Origin: an uncultured Synechococcus sp.
Lineage (GTDB): Bacteria; Cyanobacteriota; Cyanobacteriia; Phormidesmidales; Phormidesmidaceae
Direction: 5' to 3'
NCBI GenBank assembly: GCA_937911865.1
Contig: CALDSK010000066.1
Coordinates: 33,600-97,599, forward strand
Length of the DNA: 64,000 nt
In this document: piece after piece, positions 55,231 through 64,000 of the stretch
Numbering within the stretch: the first letter of the stretch is position 1
How the letters are laid out: each line of letters starts with the position of its first letter
Made by a program: the position numbers and the translations under genes
Notes under the pieces: generated by a model
Database searches by the model: none
What the model was told of the DNA's origin: nothing
The model's input: only the letters and a program-made list of their open reading frames with translations

Positions 55231-58200
55231 ATGTCCGCCAAAAAGCAGACTCGCAATAGAACACCTCGCAAACCTCGCGCAAAATTTCAGCGACTTGCCC
55301 GTCGCTTCATGAGTGGCCTATTGAGAAGTCTCTTTTTCATCAACAGACCTACTCGCTACACGAAGGCCGGCTTTGTTCTTCCAACAACAGTACTGTTGTT
55401 GTTAGTTATGACGCTAACTGTAGGCGCTCTAAGCTTTCGTACTGCTAGCCGCACTCAGTCCACTTTTCTAGCCCGCGAACAGCAAGTTGTCGATAATGTT
55501 GCCGCTCCTGCTATTGATCGTGCAAAAGCGAAGCTTGAATACCTGTTTACAAAAGATAATCGGATGCCGGGTTCAGGAACGCCTTCTAGTGAGGTTTTAC
55601 TCACTCTGATGCGTAACGTAGATAGTTTAGGGCCTGGGAACTTAGGAATTTCCGCGCTTAGTCTAAACCCCTACAAGCTACCGGATGAAGAGCCTATTGA
55701 TATTAATGACGATGACAAACCAGACAACGCATGGGCTTTCCCTTTTGATGTCAACGGAGACGGAACTGTTGACGATGGTGAGACAATTGCATACTCCATT
55801 ATTATGGACGATGCAGTCGATAACAATACTCCTAAAACACCTGGTGATCGCAGCGATGATATTAAGCTAGAAGATATTGGTACCGATGCAACAGTTGCTA
55901 AAGCTAAGAATCTGGTAACTCGAAACGGCCCTATTAATACAGATGAATCGCTATCTGAATGTGGTGGAGATAGAGAGCCTGAACAAGGTTGGTTGCCTAT
56001 CAGTACAGCAACAGTTGAAAAGAATTTTCAAATCACAGCTTTTGTCAGTAATAATAAAGATACGGGACGGGTCAACAGCGCTTTAGAATTTCAGCAAGTG
56101 CGTCGCGCTTCTAGGGGGAATCGCTGGGGCGCTTGGTTTAAATACGACATGGAGATTTTCCCAGGTCCAGAATTTAACTGGAATGGGGCAATTCATTCCG
56201 AAGGAAACATTATGCTAACAGATGACTTTAGAGGTCATATGATTAGCTCGCACAGATCATGCCTGTATTCTAGAGAATCTTCTCAAATAACAATGTCTGA
56301 GAAAGAGAATGATGGTGTAGAAGGTATAGAAGTTACCACTCCTGATGGAGATTTCCAAGGTCAGCTTATTCTCGGAGTTCCTGCAAAAGGCTATACGCAG
56401 GCAGGTGATGATGATTCAACTAGAATACACATTTATACAGATAGAAATTCAGCGCCTAAAATCAATGATGCTGACACGGTACTTACTGCCGATAACGATT
56501 CTATTCGGAAGAAAGGTTCTAGTGACGCTGGATCTAAGCCTGATGGCAACCCAGAAGATCTCGCTTTAGATCCAGTAGCTCTGTTTACAGAAGATACATT
56601 TCATCATCGAAAGACAAGTACTTGGGAAAGAGGCGAAGATTGGGAAGACAACAAATACTTTACAGGTCGTAGAGTCCTCAATGACGAAGTTCGTGCGCCC
56701 TATCTAGATGATTTCTATCGTGCCGATAATCGCTATGGCCCACGGCCTAACTATGGCACCGATACAAACTGGGTGAAAGCAACAGATGATGGTGAAGACA
56801 ACTCCGATATAAGCAAAAGAGCGCTTAGCAAGTACGACAAAAGTCTTGGTGAGCAAATCATAAGCACAGATCCTAACTTTAGCAATCTCACAAACAAAAT
56901 TTCGGGCCTAGATGGCTATTGGGAAAGGCAGTCTATTGAAAATGGAATGAGAGTTGTTATTGGCCAGCGGCTAGAGCTGGGTGATAGCTACGGATGGAAT
57001 TTTAATGCGGGTATGGATTTACCTGTGTTACCTGGTGCCCCTGCTGCTGATCCTACTGATTCTGATCCTGATGCTGATAAAAAAGAGCCGCAAAGAGAGG
57101 TTCCTTCTGTAGAGACTGCTACGGATCCATTAGTGGACGACAACATAGATCCGCTTTATCCGCCAAATACTTTGGGCGATGATGAAAATAAGCAAAAGCA
57201 GAGGGTAACACTAAGAGATAATTTGGCAGCTGTTCTAGGGATGGTTGTGTATCATTACAATACTGATAACGGAAGCTTTCCTCTTGCTTGTATTGCTAAT
57301 ACAGCGCACCCAGGAACGTGGAGTACTTTGCAAAATAGCCGTACCTTTGGTGAATATAGCTACGGTACAGACAAGGTTATAACTGATTTTTTCCATGGTG
57401 TAGGTACTAATGGTTGGGAGTTTTCATTTCCCACTAGCTTTGATGATGAGACTGAGTTCGCGACTGAGCTAGGCAGCACAAAGCCATTGGGTATTGCGAT
57501 GCGAAACTTAGCCCATTTTGCAGGAGACCCAAAAGGAGGTTCTCCTTCCTTCACTCCAGTGCAAGATGGTATTGTTCATCCGTTCCCTCATCTAGCAATG
57601 TGGGGCGACTTCTCGATTCTGCGTAGGATTTTCAAAGAGTATTTGGATAACTCTGTCTCATACGCCAGTTTGAGTGCGGCTGACCAATCTACATTGCATT
57701 CAACAGCTTGTACTTTGGGGATGCTTGCTTACAACATAGATTCTGTCAATAAGGAGTACGAATCGTTAACGCAAGACGACTTCAAAGATATCGCAGCCGT
57801 TCTTAAAAACAAAGACAATCTTAGCCCCTCAGAGCTGAAAACATATGACGAATTAGAAAGGTTTTGGACGTTCGATCCTACGCCGAATAACTATTTGGAT
57901 GATGCTCGAAATGTTACCTACTTTGGGTCTGCTGACCTTGCACAGAAAGCTCAGATTATTTCTCAGTATCAGCAAATTCAGCGCGATAGAAAGCAAGGGT
58001 TCAGAGCAGGCTGCGATGGTGGTGATTTAGGTTCAAAGATTACGTCTGCAACGATAACCTTAGCCGATGGGGTTACCACTATGGATGAAGTAGAAGCAAA
58101 TCAAGTACTGCAAGATGCTTTTTGCTCTTCTACTAAGAAATCAAAATATCCATCGCTATATTACCTGTTTCCTGTAGTGGACCACGACTATGATGGTGCG

Positions 58201-60165
58201 GGTGCCGGAGGTGAATCAGGAATCAGTCCGTCGTCTGGTATAGAACATAATCAGATCGAAGAATACGTTAGAGAAGTGAAAGCTTATGGTCAGAACAATA
58301 GCTATAAATTCGAGGTGATAGCAGAGGATGCTAGCCCGGATGGTATGGAGAACGGGAGTGAGAACGGCATCTCTGAGATTGCGTTTACGCCCAGAACTGA
58401 TGCACTTTCCGCTGCTGGCGATGTCTTATCTGATTGGGCTCTACCTACGGTCGTATCTACCTCTAGTAGTTTAGACCCTGAATCTATGAGCATCATGATT
58501 CCTGGTGGAACTAAGTTAGCTAGCTTATCTTTGCTCGACAAAGTAATGTACAACGGTCGAGAAGAAATGGCTGTTCGAGTTTTAGATGTGGATTTAGGTA
58601 AGCTTACCCGTAAGAAAAATGGAACAGATTATTGGATTTCAGATGATAAAGAATCTGTCAGCGGTATCTTGTATGGAGCACGTGAGGATGCTGTCCGTGA
58701 AGATTCCATTGTTAGACCAAAGTCAGATGATTGGGATAAGTGCAATACACTGGCCGAGCTGGTATCTTCTGACTGTTATATGAAGACTAGCGCAAGCAAT
58801 CCTCAAGATCCGCCGCTGAGCCTTCGAGAGAAAGGTGGTGAAAACACTTTTGTAGGTATTAGCCTGAAGCCAGTCGACTTCGCCCCAGATCCAGATAGAC
58901 GTCCTTATGGATTTCGGTTGAATGCCCATTTTGATAATGGTCAGGGTGATATTAGCGATAATAAAAAGCGCAAGTGGGGATTGTCTTTTATAACTGATAA
59001 TGCAGCCTATATAAGAGGTGAATTTAATCCACATATTGTTGAAAATGTAACAACAAATGCTGACGGCTCAATAACGACAACGACTGCAACAATTGAGGAG
59101 TTTATTGAGACTCTGATAGATGGAACCGTTAAATACGCGGGCGAATTTTATAACGAGAGAGGAAAGCTGCCGAATAATGCGAGTCTGAATACAGACGAAT
59201 TTGCTACAGATGCGAAAGATCGTTGGCGAGTTGCAGAAATACTAGCTGACTCAGTTTCAATTGTTTCCGAACGTTTTGTTGACGGTTCAGTAGAGGAAGG
59301 TTTTATTCGTGAAAACAATGAAAAGTCTGAACTGTTTAAGAATGTAGCAGGCAGTTTGTCTAAAGTGTCTTTTCTTAATCAACAGAAGCCTGACGGGAGC
59401 TTTGGCAATATTGGCCATTGGTTAAGGGCCAGCGGCCAATATTTTACCCATGAATTTAAATGGGAACCATCTAGTAACAAAGGAGGAACATCAGGCCGTA
59501 CGCCTATTTGGGTCGGTCGTAATGGGGAATCTCGAACTCAGGGATGGAATGACGATGATGAGCTATTTTTCCGACAGTGGGATAATGCTGAAGGGAGTTC
59601 AGTTGCTGACAAAAACGCAATATCAAACATAGGAGAGGTTATTGCAGGCAATGATTTCGTTTTGCCCAACAATAGAAACACAAATGCTTTGATTACAGTC
59701 CCAAAAGCATTAGAACCTAAGGTCAATGCAAGCATAATTTCTGGCATTGTTCCTTCTAGAAAAAAGCAATCTTTCGGCGGTTTACACAACTTTCCTAGAT
59801 TTTTGGAGAGGTGGGATGACGGCGGTAAAGTGCCCCTGTTTATTCAAGGTTCGTTTTTGCAATTGAACTTTAGTACTGCTGCGACAGGACCGTTCGATGC
59901 AGATGCCTGGGATCCAGGCGATTCGGTAGAAGACGCAGAGCGAATCGCATACTACTCACCACCGGGTCGCCGCTGGGGGTATGATGTGGGCCTTCAATAT
60001 TCACCTGCTGGCCCCATTGCACAGCGTTTTGTGACCATTGAGCGGCCCCGTAGTGAGCACTATAGAGATCTTTCTATTGAAGATCCGTACGTCAAAAACC
60101 TCCGTTGTGCTCAAACTAAGAAATCTGGAAATTGGAAAAAACTATTTCCTGGTGAATGCAATTAG
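55231..60165 (+). CDS. hpsA: Hormogonium polysaccharide biosynthesis protein HpsA
   Basis: A 1644-residue protein that in Nostoc is needed for gliding and export of hormogonium polysaccharide. After a basic leader of 46 residues comes a prepilin-like AGFVLPTTVLLLLVM (G47/F48) without the usual Glu at +5, which gives it a pilin-like anchor. The rest is Asp/Asn-rich and exported. It includes Ca2+-loop-like segments such as DVNGDGTVDDGE (residues 173-184) and DINDDDKPDN. Assignment follows from size, leader and the following pseudopilin genes; exact function is not known. AT-rich and without HIP1 sites. Confidence 0.85.
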   Translation: MSAKKQTRNRTPRKPRAKFQRLARRFMSGLLRSLFFINRPTRYTKAGFVLPTTVLLLLVMTLTVGALSFRTASRTQSTFLAREQQVVDNVAAPAIDRAKAKLEYLFTKDNRMPGSGTPSSEVLLTLMRNVDSLGPGNLGISALSLNPYKLPDEEPIDINDDDKPDNAWAFPFDVNGDGTVDDGETIAYSIIMDDAVDNNTPKTPGDRSDDIKLEDIGTDATVAKAKNLVTRNGPINTDESLSECGGDREPEQGWLPISTATVEKNFQITAFVSNNKDTGRVNSALEFQQVRRASRGNRWGAWFKYDMEIFPGPEFNWNGAIHSEGNIMLTDDFRGHMISSHRSCLYSRESSQITMSEKENDGVEGIEVTTPDGDFQGQLILGVPAKGYTQAGDDDSTRIHIYTDRNSAPKINDADTVLTADNDSIRKKGSSDAGSKPDGNPEDLALDPVALFTEDTFHHRKTSTWERGEDWEDNKYFTGRRVLNDEVRAPYLDDFYRADNRYGPRPNYGTDTNWVKATDDGEDNSDISKRALSKYDKSLGEQIISTDPNFSNLTNKISGLDGYWERQSIENGMRVVIGQRLELGDSYGWNFNAGMDLPVLPGAPAADPTDSDPDADKKEPQREVPSVETATDPLVDDNIDPLYPPNTLGDDENKQKQRVTLRDNLAAVLGMVVYHYNTDNGSFPLACIANTAHPGTWSTLQNSRTFGEYSYGTDKVITDFFHGVGTNGWEFSFPTSFDDETEFATELGSTKPLGIAMRNLAHFAGDPKGGSPSFTPVQDGIVHPFPHLAMWGDFSILRRIFKEYLDNSVSYASLSAADQSTLHSTACTLGMLAYNIDSVNKEYESLTQDDFKDIAAVLKNKDNLSPSELKTYDELERFWTFDPTPNNYLDDARNVTYFGSADLAQKAQIISQYQQIQRDRKQGFRAGCDGGDLGSKITSATITLADGVTTMDEVEANQVLQDAFCSSTKKSKYPSLYYLFPVVDHDYDGAGAGGESGISPSSGIEHNQIEEYVREVKAYGQNNSYKFEVIAEDASPDGMENGSENGISEIAFTPRTDALSAAGDVLSDWALPTVVSTSSSLDPESMSIMIPGGTKLASLSLLDKVMYNGREEMAVRVLDVDLGKLTRKKNGTDYWISDDKESVSGILYGAREDAVREDSIVRPKSDDWDKCNTLAELVSSDCYMKTSASNPQDPPLSLREKGGENTFVGISLKPVDFAPDPDRRPYGFRLNAHFDNGQGDISDNKKRKWGLSFITDNAAYIRGEFNPHIVENVTTNADGSITTTTATIEEFIETLIDGTVKYAGEFYNERGKLPNNASLNTDEFATDAKDRWRVAEILADSVSIVSERFVDGSVEEGFIRENNEKSELFKNVAGSLSKVSFLNQQKPDGSFGNIGHWLRASGQYFTHEFKWEPSSNKGGTSGRTPIWVGRNGESRTQGWNDDDELFFRQWDNAEGSSVADKNAISNIGEVIAGNDFVLPNNRNTNALITVPKALEPKVNASIISGIVPSRKKQSFGGLHNFPRFLERWDDGGKVPLFIQGSFLQLNFSTAATGPFDADAWDPGDSVEDAERIAYYSPPGRRWGYDVGLQYSPAGPIAQRFVTIERPRSEHYRDLSIEDPYVKNLRCAQTKKSGNWKKLFPGECN

Positions 60166-60224
60166 AATAAGTCTCAATCTGTCAAAGCCATCAAGGAAAA
60201 GTACTAAGGAGAACTCAAGTAAAC

Positions 60225-60917
60225 GTGAAATCGGATAACGAACACAATGGCTCTCAATTTTCTGAAGCGGGCCTAACACTGATAGAGTGCTTAGTTGCAC
60301 TAGTTGTTATAGCTGTCACAGCAGCTACTATCACACCTATGATGGTATTTGCTGTAGCAACAAGAGTTCAAAATCAAAAGACAGAGCAGGCGATGCAGAT
60401 AGCTAGGGGCGAAATCGACAAGATACGCTTGGTTGTAGAACAGGGGGGCGACTACTCTACCCGCCTCAGCGAATTATCGCTCTTTTCGACTGGAGCCTCT
60501 ACTTCTCTAGTTCTAGTACCGCCACCAACATCTTTCGTTGATAACGTCTCTAGCAGTGTTACTGCTGTAGATAAGGCCAGGAAACTAGATATTGATGGTG
60601 ATGGCGATACTGACTTTGCGGTTCAACTTTTTAGAGATAAAGGAATAGAAATTGGTGCTGATAATACACCTATTGCCTTTAATGTAGGTGTACGCGTTTA
60701 TGATTCAAGAGCTGAGGCTAACTTAGGCTCTCTCTCCACCGACAGATCGGGGTTAGCTTTTACAAGCGGAGAAGGTCAAAGGGGACGGCGACCACTGGCT
60801 GTTTTGTACAGTCAGATAGCACAAGGTGATCGGATTAACTCATTGTGTCAGTATTGGGATTTTGTTAGCTCAACACCTTTCGCTGATTCGACTGCAAATG
60901 CCCTTACATGCCAATAG
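60225..60917 (+). CDS. hpsB: Pseudopilin HpsB
   Basis: A 230-residue pseudopilin. The prepilin peptidase site is G16/L17 with Glu at the fifth mature position (AGLTLIECLVALVVIAV), followed by a hydrophobic helix. The C-terminal globular part includes DIDGDGDTDF, a possible Ca2+ loop, and a disulphide candidate (SLCQYWD, NALTCQ). Proteins like this form the short pilus or secretion rod that carries polysaccharide out. The start is GTG at 60225 with AAGGAG 13 bases away; it lies 59 bp after hpsA. Confidence 0.85.
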   Translation: MKSDNEHNGSQFSEAGLTLIECLVALVVIAVTAATITPMMVFAVATRVQNQKTEQAMQIARGEIDKIRLVVEQGGDYSTRLSELSLFSTGASTSLVLVPPPTSFVDNVSSSVTAVDKARKLDIDGDGDTDFAVQLFRDKGIEIGADNTPIAFNVGVRVYDSRAEANLGSLSTDRSGLAFTSGEGQRGRRPLAVLYSQIAQGDRINSLCQYWDFVSSTPFADSTANALTCQ

Positions 60918-61024
60918 CTATCTTGTTTCTCAACATAAACGTTTTAATTTAATCTCTTGTTCGCAGTGAATTATCACTATTTTGAACTCATTGAAGGAAA
61001 TCAACGCTTTTTCTCTTTAAAGTT

Positions 61025-62092
61025 ATGCAATCTAAAATCTCGTTTCTTTATCGTTTGCTGACTTCCAGACAAAGGAGAAATGCTAGTAAAGGCTTCACCC
61101 TTCTAGAACTACTCATATCTTTGATAGTCGCTGGTATTGTAGTTTCTGGCCTTTTGTATATGGTGGTGGAACTCACCAGAATTGATAAAAGAGAGGCAAC
61201 TGTTGATCAAGTTCAGCGCGATATGAATCGTGCGATGGACTACATGACGAGTGAGCTAAGAGAATCTGTTTACGTATACGATGATCCAACACCTATTACG
61301 GACCAACTAACCGGAGATTCCAAATATCCGACTGGTGCTGTCCCAGTTATTGCCTTTTGGAAACTTGAACCTATCGTCAGTGATGATTTGCCCGAATGTA
61401 CTGGAGACAGTGCCTTTGTTCGGCTTTGTAATGTTTTACGTATTCGACAATCTGCTTACACTTTAGTTGTGTATTTTCAGCAGAACAATGCTGCCGATGA
61501 CCGAAAGTGGTCTGGTCAATCTCGTATTATTCGATATGAACTATCTAGATATTCTTCTACTGGAATATCAACGCTGACCGAAAGGCCCGGTTACCGAGAT
61601 CCTACCAGTGCCACTGATAGCAAAGCTCCGTTCGAGAAGTGGGAAGTGGATGATGGTGAAACTCCAAGCGGCAATTCTGCTGTATTGGTAGACTATGTTC
61701 AAGCTCCAGATGCAGGATTGAATAAAGCACCCCTAGCGGATGTGGATAACGATGGTGCTAGTGCACCCTGTTTTGGATATGGATTTTACCAGCGGCCGCT
61801 GACAGAAAAAGAAAAAGAGACAATCTCAGGAACGGACAAGACTATTCCTCTTTACAGAGTGTCGCCGCCTAGTGCAGATACAACTACGAATACTAGCTTT
61901 TTTGCCTGTGTTCGTAATCCTGACCCTGACGATGATGACGAAACAATTAATAGAACTAACCAAGATATATATGTCTTTTTAAGGGGGAGTGTGGAAGGCT
62001 CTGGCACTAGAGCCTTTAGTGACGAGAGTTCTCTCCCAATCTTAGAGACCCAAGTCATTGTTAGGGGTGTCGTTGATAAGAGTATTCAGTAA
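61025..62092 (+). CDS. hpsC: Pseudopilin HpsC
   Basis: A 355-residue pseudopilin. The processing site is G23/F24 in SKGFTLLELLISLIVAG, with Glu at mature position 5. The large C-terminal domain has Cys pairs (LPECTGDS, RLCNVL, FACVRN) suggesting disulphides, and a DVDNDGASAP loop. PilW/GspJ-like organisation is consistent with a minor pseudopilin capping a rod. It starts 107 bp after hpsB and ends 27 bp before the next pseudopilin. Confidence 0.83.
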   Translation: MQSKISFLYRLLTSRQRRNASKGFTLLELLISLIVAGIVVSGLLYMVVELTRIDKREATVDQVQRDMNRAMDYMTSELRESVYVYDDPTPITDQLTGDSKYPTGAVPVIAFWKLEPIVSDDLPECTGDSAFVRLCNVLRIRQSAYTLVVYFQQNNAADDRKWSGQSRIIRYELSRYSSTGISTLTERPGYRDPTSATDSKAPFEKWEVDDGETPSGNSAVLVDYVQAPDAGLNKAPLADVDNDGASAPCFGYGFYQRPLTEKEKETISGTDKTIPLYRVSPPSADTTTNTSFFACVRNPDPDDDDETINRTNQDIYVFLRGSVEGSGTRAFSDESSLPILETQVIVRGVVDKSIQ

Positions 62093-62119
62093 TGTTTAGT
62101 GCTCAGTAGGGTAATTAGG

Positions 62120-62668
62120 ATGACAGACATGATTTTCGCTAAAAAAAATAAAATGTCTTCAACCGATGGCTTCACTCTAATCGAAGTTTTAGTAGTAGTT
62201 GCTATGGTCGGTATTATCGGAGCGATTGCAGCACCGAGCTGGCAAGGATTTTTAGATCGACAGCGTATGAATGCAGCTCGAACTGATCTCTTAGGTGTGT
62301 TGAGAACTGCTCAGACCACTGCTCAGACTCAGCAACGTAGCAAGCAAGTAAAATTTTTACCTTCATCTGCCTCAACTCCCCTTTCTGTTGAAGTCCAAAA
62401 TGTCTCCAGTCTTAGTACTCCTGGTACTGTGACGCTGCTTGGGAATGGTGAAGTGAGCGAAAAATTCAATTTAGTGGCTTCGACACCGATTGTTTTTGAC
62501 GTTTATGGACAAGTTAATGATGCGCCTCATGTGGTGAAAATTGTCAACACATCAATTCCTTCCTCATCAGGCTACCAACCACAAAATTGTGTAATTGTGA
62601 CAACAATACTAGGCGGTCTTAAGCCCGCGAGTGGCGAGCTGTGTGATACGTTCCTTATTGATCCATAG
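62120..62668 (+). CDS. FimT/GspH-type pseudopilin, first copy
   Basis: About 182 residues with processing site G/F in TDGFTLIEVLVVVAMVGIIG, mature Glu5, and a helix followed by a GspH/FimT-like beta domain with a terminal Cys pair (QNCVIV, GELCDTF). The in-frame GTG at 62099 would add seven residues; the ATG at 62120 has AGG directly before it, and 62129 is a further option. In Nostoc the fourth pseudopilin gene is hpsD, which this may represent. Confidence 0.85.
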   Translation: MTDMIFAKKNKMSSTDGFTLIEVLVVVAMVGIIGAIAAPSWQGFLDRQRMNAARTDLLGVLRTAQTTAQTQQRSKQVKFLPSSASTPLSVEVQNVSSLSTPGTVTLLGNGEVSEKFNLVASTPIVFDVYGQVNDAPHVVKIVNTSIPSSSGYQPQNCVIVTTILGGLKPASGELCDTFLIDP

Positions 62669-62766
62669 CCGGTTCGTTCTGTTATATTCAACTTATATTC
62701 AACGCTAGATTTCTGAGATGGGGAACTCTGATATGGAAACGCAGATGACTATCCCAGAAGAGAACG

Positions 62767-63294
62767 ATGTTCCACAATCAGAAAGGATTTACTCTCCTAG
62801 AGATGTTGATTGTAGCTGTAGTTATAGGAATAATTGCGGCAGTTGCAGGGCCCGGATGGTTTAGCTTTGTAGAAAAAAATCGATTGGTAGCTGCTAGAGA
62901 CCAGTTGTACCTTGGCATTCGCCAGGCACAGTCTGAAGCTCAGCATAAGAGTACAACTTGGCAGTTTAGCTTGAGAGAGCGTGATGAGTTGATAGAGTGG
63001 GCTGTTCACCCAACTTCTGTCGCGTTTGAAGATGCCCAGTGGAGACCCGTAGATGCTCGGTCTATCGGAATAGATAATGAGACTACTTTCGTAAAGTCTG
63101 ATGGAACATATTATGTCCGTTTTAATAGGAAGGGTCACCCTCACCGACTGGGAAGATTAACTCTTTCAGGTCAACGGTTTTCAAATCAGAAACGCTGCGT
63201 CATTGTTTCGACTTTAATTGGAGCTGCTCGCAAGGCAAAAGAGCAATCTAAACCTGATCCAAATTATAGAAGAAGGGATAGATTCTGTTATTAA
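62767..63294 (+). CDS. FimT/GspH-type pseudopilin, second copy
   Basis: 175 residues with a six-residue leader: MFHNQKG/FTLLEMLIVAVVIG, mature Glu5. The globular part ends in two Cys (KRCVIVST, RDRFCY) and a basic tail. It is related to the preceding gene and 98 bp downstream of it. The extra copy may be a lineage-specific addition to the hps cassette. Confidence 0.85.
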   Translation: MFHNQKGFTLLEMLIVAVVIGIIAAVAGPGWFSFVEKNRLVAARDQLYLGIRQAQSEAQHKSTTWQFSLRERDELIEWAVHPTSVAFEDAQWRPVDARSIGIDNETTFVKSDGTYYVRFNRKGHPHRLGRLTLSGQRFSNQKRCVIVSTLIGAARKAKEQSKPDPNYRRRDRFCY

Positions 63295-63300
63295 ATCCGG

Positions 63301-63408
63301 TTAGTCGCGGCTACCCATAATACCGTCGAAAAGCAGGTAAAGACCGCCGAGTAGAATAAGAGCCGCAGTAACAACTAAGATCCAGTCGAGTGAAGCTATG
63401 TTTTCCAT
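63301..63408 (-). CDS. 35-residue single-pass membrane protein
   Basis: A small frame, ATG at 63406-63408 and TAA at 63301-63303, with AAGG placed about eight bases upstream of the ATG. It encodes a short polar N terminus, one membrane helix (WILVVTAALILLGGLYLLF) and DGIMGSRD. Size and shape match small photosynthetic-membrane subunits, but it matches none I recognise (PsbM, PsbX, PetG, PetL, PetM, PsaM). It lies 29 bp after prmC on the same strand and may be cotranscribed. Confidence 0.65.
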   Translation of the reverse strand: MENIASLDWILVVTAALILLGGLYLLFDGIMGSRD

Positions 63409-63437
63409 CAGTTTACCTTATTATTATTATGGGTGGA

Positions 63438-64000
63438 TTATAGAGCTTTGCGAGCAGAGACGAAGCGATCAATGCCAGATAAGTCTGAATGTATAGCGAT
63501 GTTGTTATACCGCTTGCAATCTTCCACAAGAGCTGCAACGAGTTGAGCTTGTCCAGCCATAAGTTCCGTGAGCCAGATGCTGTTAGCTGTTAGATAGTCT
63601 GTGCTTTTAGCTATGAGAGTTTTAATGTAGTCGAGGCCGTCTGGGCCTCCGTCTAGAGCTAAATGAGGTTCGTGGTCGACAACTTCAGGCTCTAAGGTGA
63701 GGATAGTTTTGCTGGGTATGTAGGGTGGGTTTGTTATGATTCCACTGAGCTTTTTTCTACACATGCATAGGGGCTCTAGCCAACTACCTCTATGGAAAGA
63801 AATGTGTTTCGTTAGCTTATTTCTCCTGGCATTGTGTTGGGCTATAGCGATTGCTTTGTGGCTGATGTCGGTGGCGTGGATGGTGGCTTGAGGAAAAGCT
63901 TGAGCGAGGCCGAGGGCGATCGCACCACTACCAGTTCCTAGATCAGCCCAAGCTCCGGTAAGGAGTGGCGCTGAAATAGGGGTTTTATTCACTAATTCTG
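63438..64000 (-). CDS. prmC: Release factor glutamine methyltransferase (partial)
   Basis: The 3' part of prmC: SAM site ADLGTGSGAIALGLAQAFP, the acidic ATDISHKAIAIAQ and the catalytic IITNPPYIPSK (NPPY, which holds the Gln side chain). PrmC methylates the GGQ loop of release factors. Some 185 residues are visible; family members have about 290, so the N-terminal domain and start codon are beyond base 64000. It has the first HIP1 site (63916) after the long hps gap. Confidence 0.93.
   Translation of the reverse strand, partial: ELVNKTPISAPLLTGAWADLGTGSGAIALGLAQAFPQATIHATDISHKAIAIAQHNARRNKLTKHISFHRGSWLEPLCMCRKKLSGIITNPPYIPSKTILTLEPEVVDHEPHLALDGGPDGLDYIKTLIAKSTDYLTANSIWLTELMAGQAQLVAALVEDCKRYNNIAIHSDLSGIDRFVSARKAL

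Noticed and set aside
1..64000. CRISPR arrays, insertion sequences, prophage or integrated elements
   Set aside because: No regularly spaced repeats, transposase or integrase frames or att-like repeats were seen. The tandem repeats are contiguous and have at most about three units.

Overview
The window is chromosomal DNA from a cyanobacterium. The palindrome GCGATCGC (HIP1) recurs about once per kilobase, and the gene content is typically cyanobacterial: DUF1997, DUF1816 and PatD-type proteins, CcsA cytochrome c assembly, cobalt-precorrin CbiD, a monomeric B12-dependent ribonucleotide reductase and an HpsA-type hormogonium polysaccharide cluster. The hps genes suggest a filamentous, gliding organism (inference). 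No rRNA, complete tRNA, CRISPR array, transposase, integrase or phage gene was recognised.

Layout. 0-9 kb: ssb, mfd, pgi, ccsA, an NAD(P)-binding SDR and a DUF1997 gene. 9-18.6 kb: prolyl aminopeptidase, glycogen debranching enzyme GlgX, an alkyltransferase-like DNA repair protein, DUF1816, the rRNA pair rlmB and mrnC, a STAS-domain regulator whose frame has no ATG, GTG or TTG start, and carA. 18.7-33 kb: a retropepsin-like protease facing a large low-complexity lipoprotein, argJ, lnt, a GAF-GGDEF-EAL c-di-GMP protein, an alpha/beta hydrolase, selO and a bifunctional (p)ppGpp enzyme. A 943 bp gap without a gene follows. 33.8-42.8 kb: a PatD-like gene, a zinc-ribbon protein, a fused double ABC ATPase, moaA, cbiD interrupted by one in-frame TAG, guaA, a phasin-like gene and hisA.

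42.8-50 kb: a SirB1-type protein and a three-gene NfeD-like/flotillin/flotillin operon. The NfeD-like protein has an extracytoplasmic or cytoplasmic linker in which every second residue is aspartate. Next is nrdJ, with candidate NrdR boxes upstream. 50-55 kb: two glycosyltransferases, htpG and rpmB. 55-63.3 kb: hpsA, hpsB, hpsC and two FimT-like pseudopilins, a secretion cassette more than 8 kb long in a 10.3 kb stretch without HIP1. The window closes with a 35-residue membrane protein and the 3' part of prmC.

Links between genes. The class II reductase needs adenosylcobalamin, and CbiD belongs to the route that makes the corrin ring, so the amber codon in cbiD bears directly on DNA precursor synthesis unless it is read through, complemented or a sequence error. 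The c-di-GMP protein, (p)ppGpp enzyme, STAS protein and PatD-like protein are regulators; the pseudopilins, HpsA and glycosyltransferases fit motility and exopolysaccharide. A separate pattern runs through the window: short perfect or near-perfect tandem duplications (11-23 bp) in intergenic DNA, several lying exactly on stop codons.
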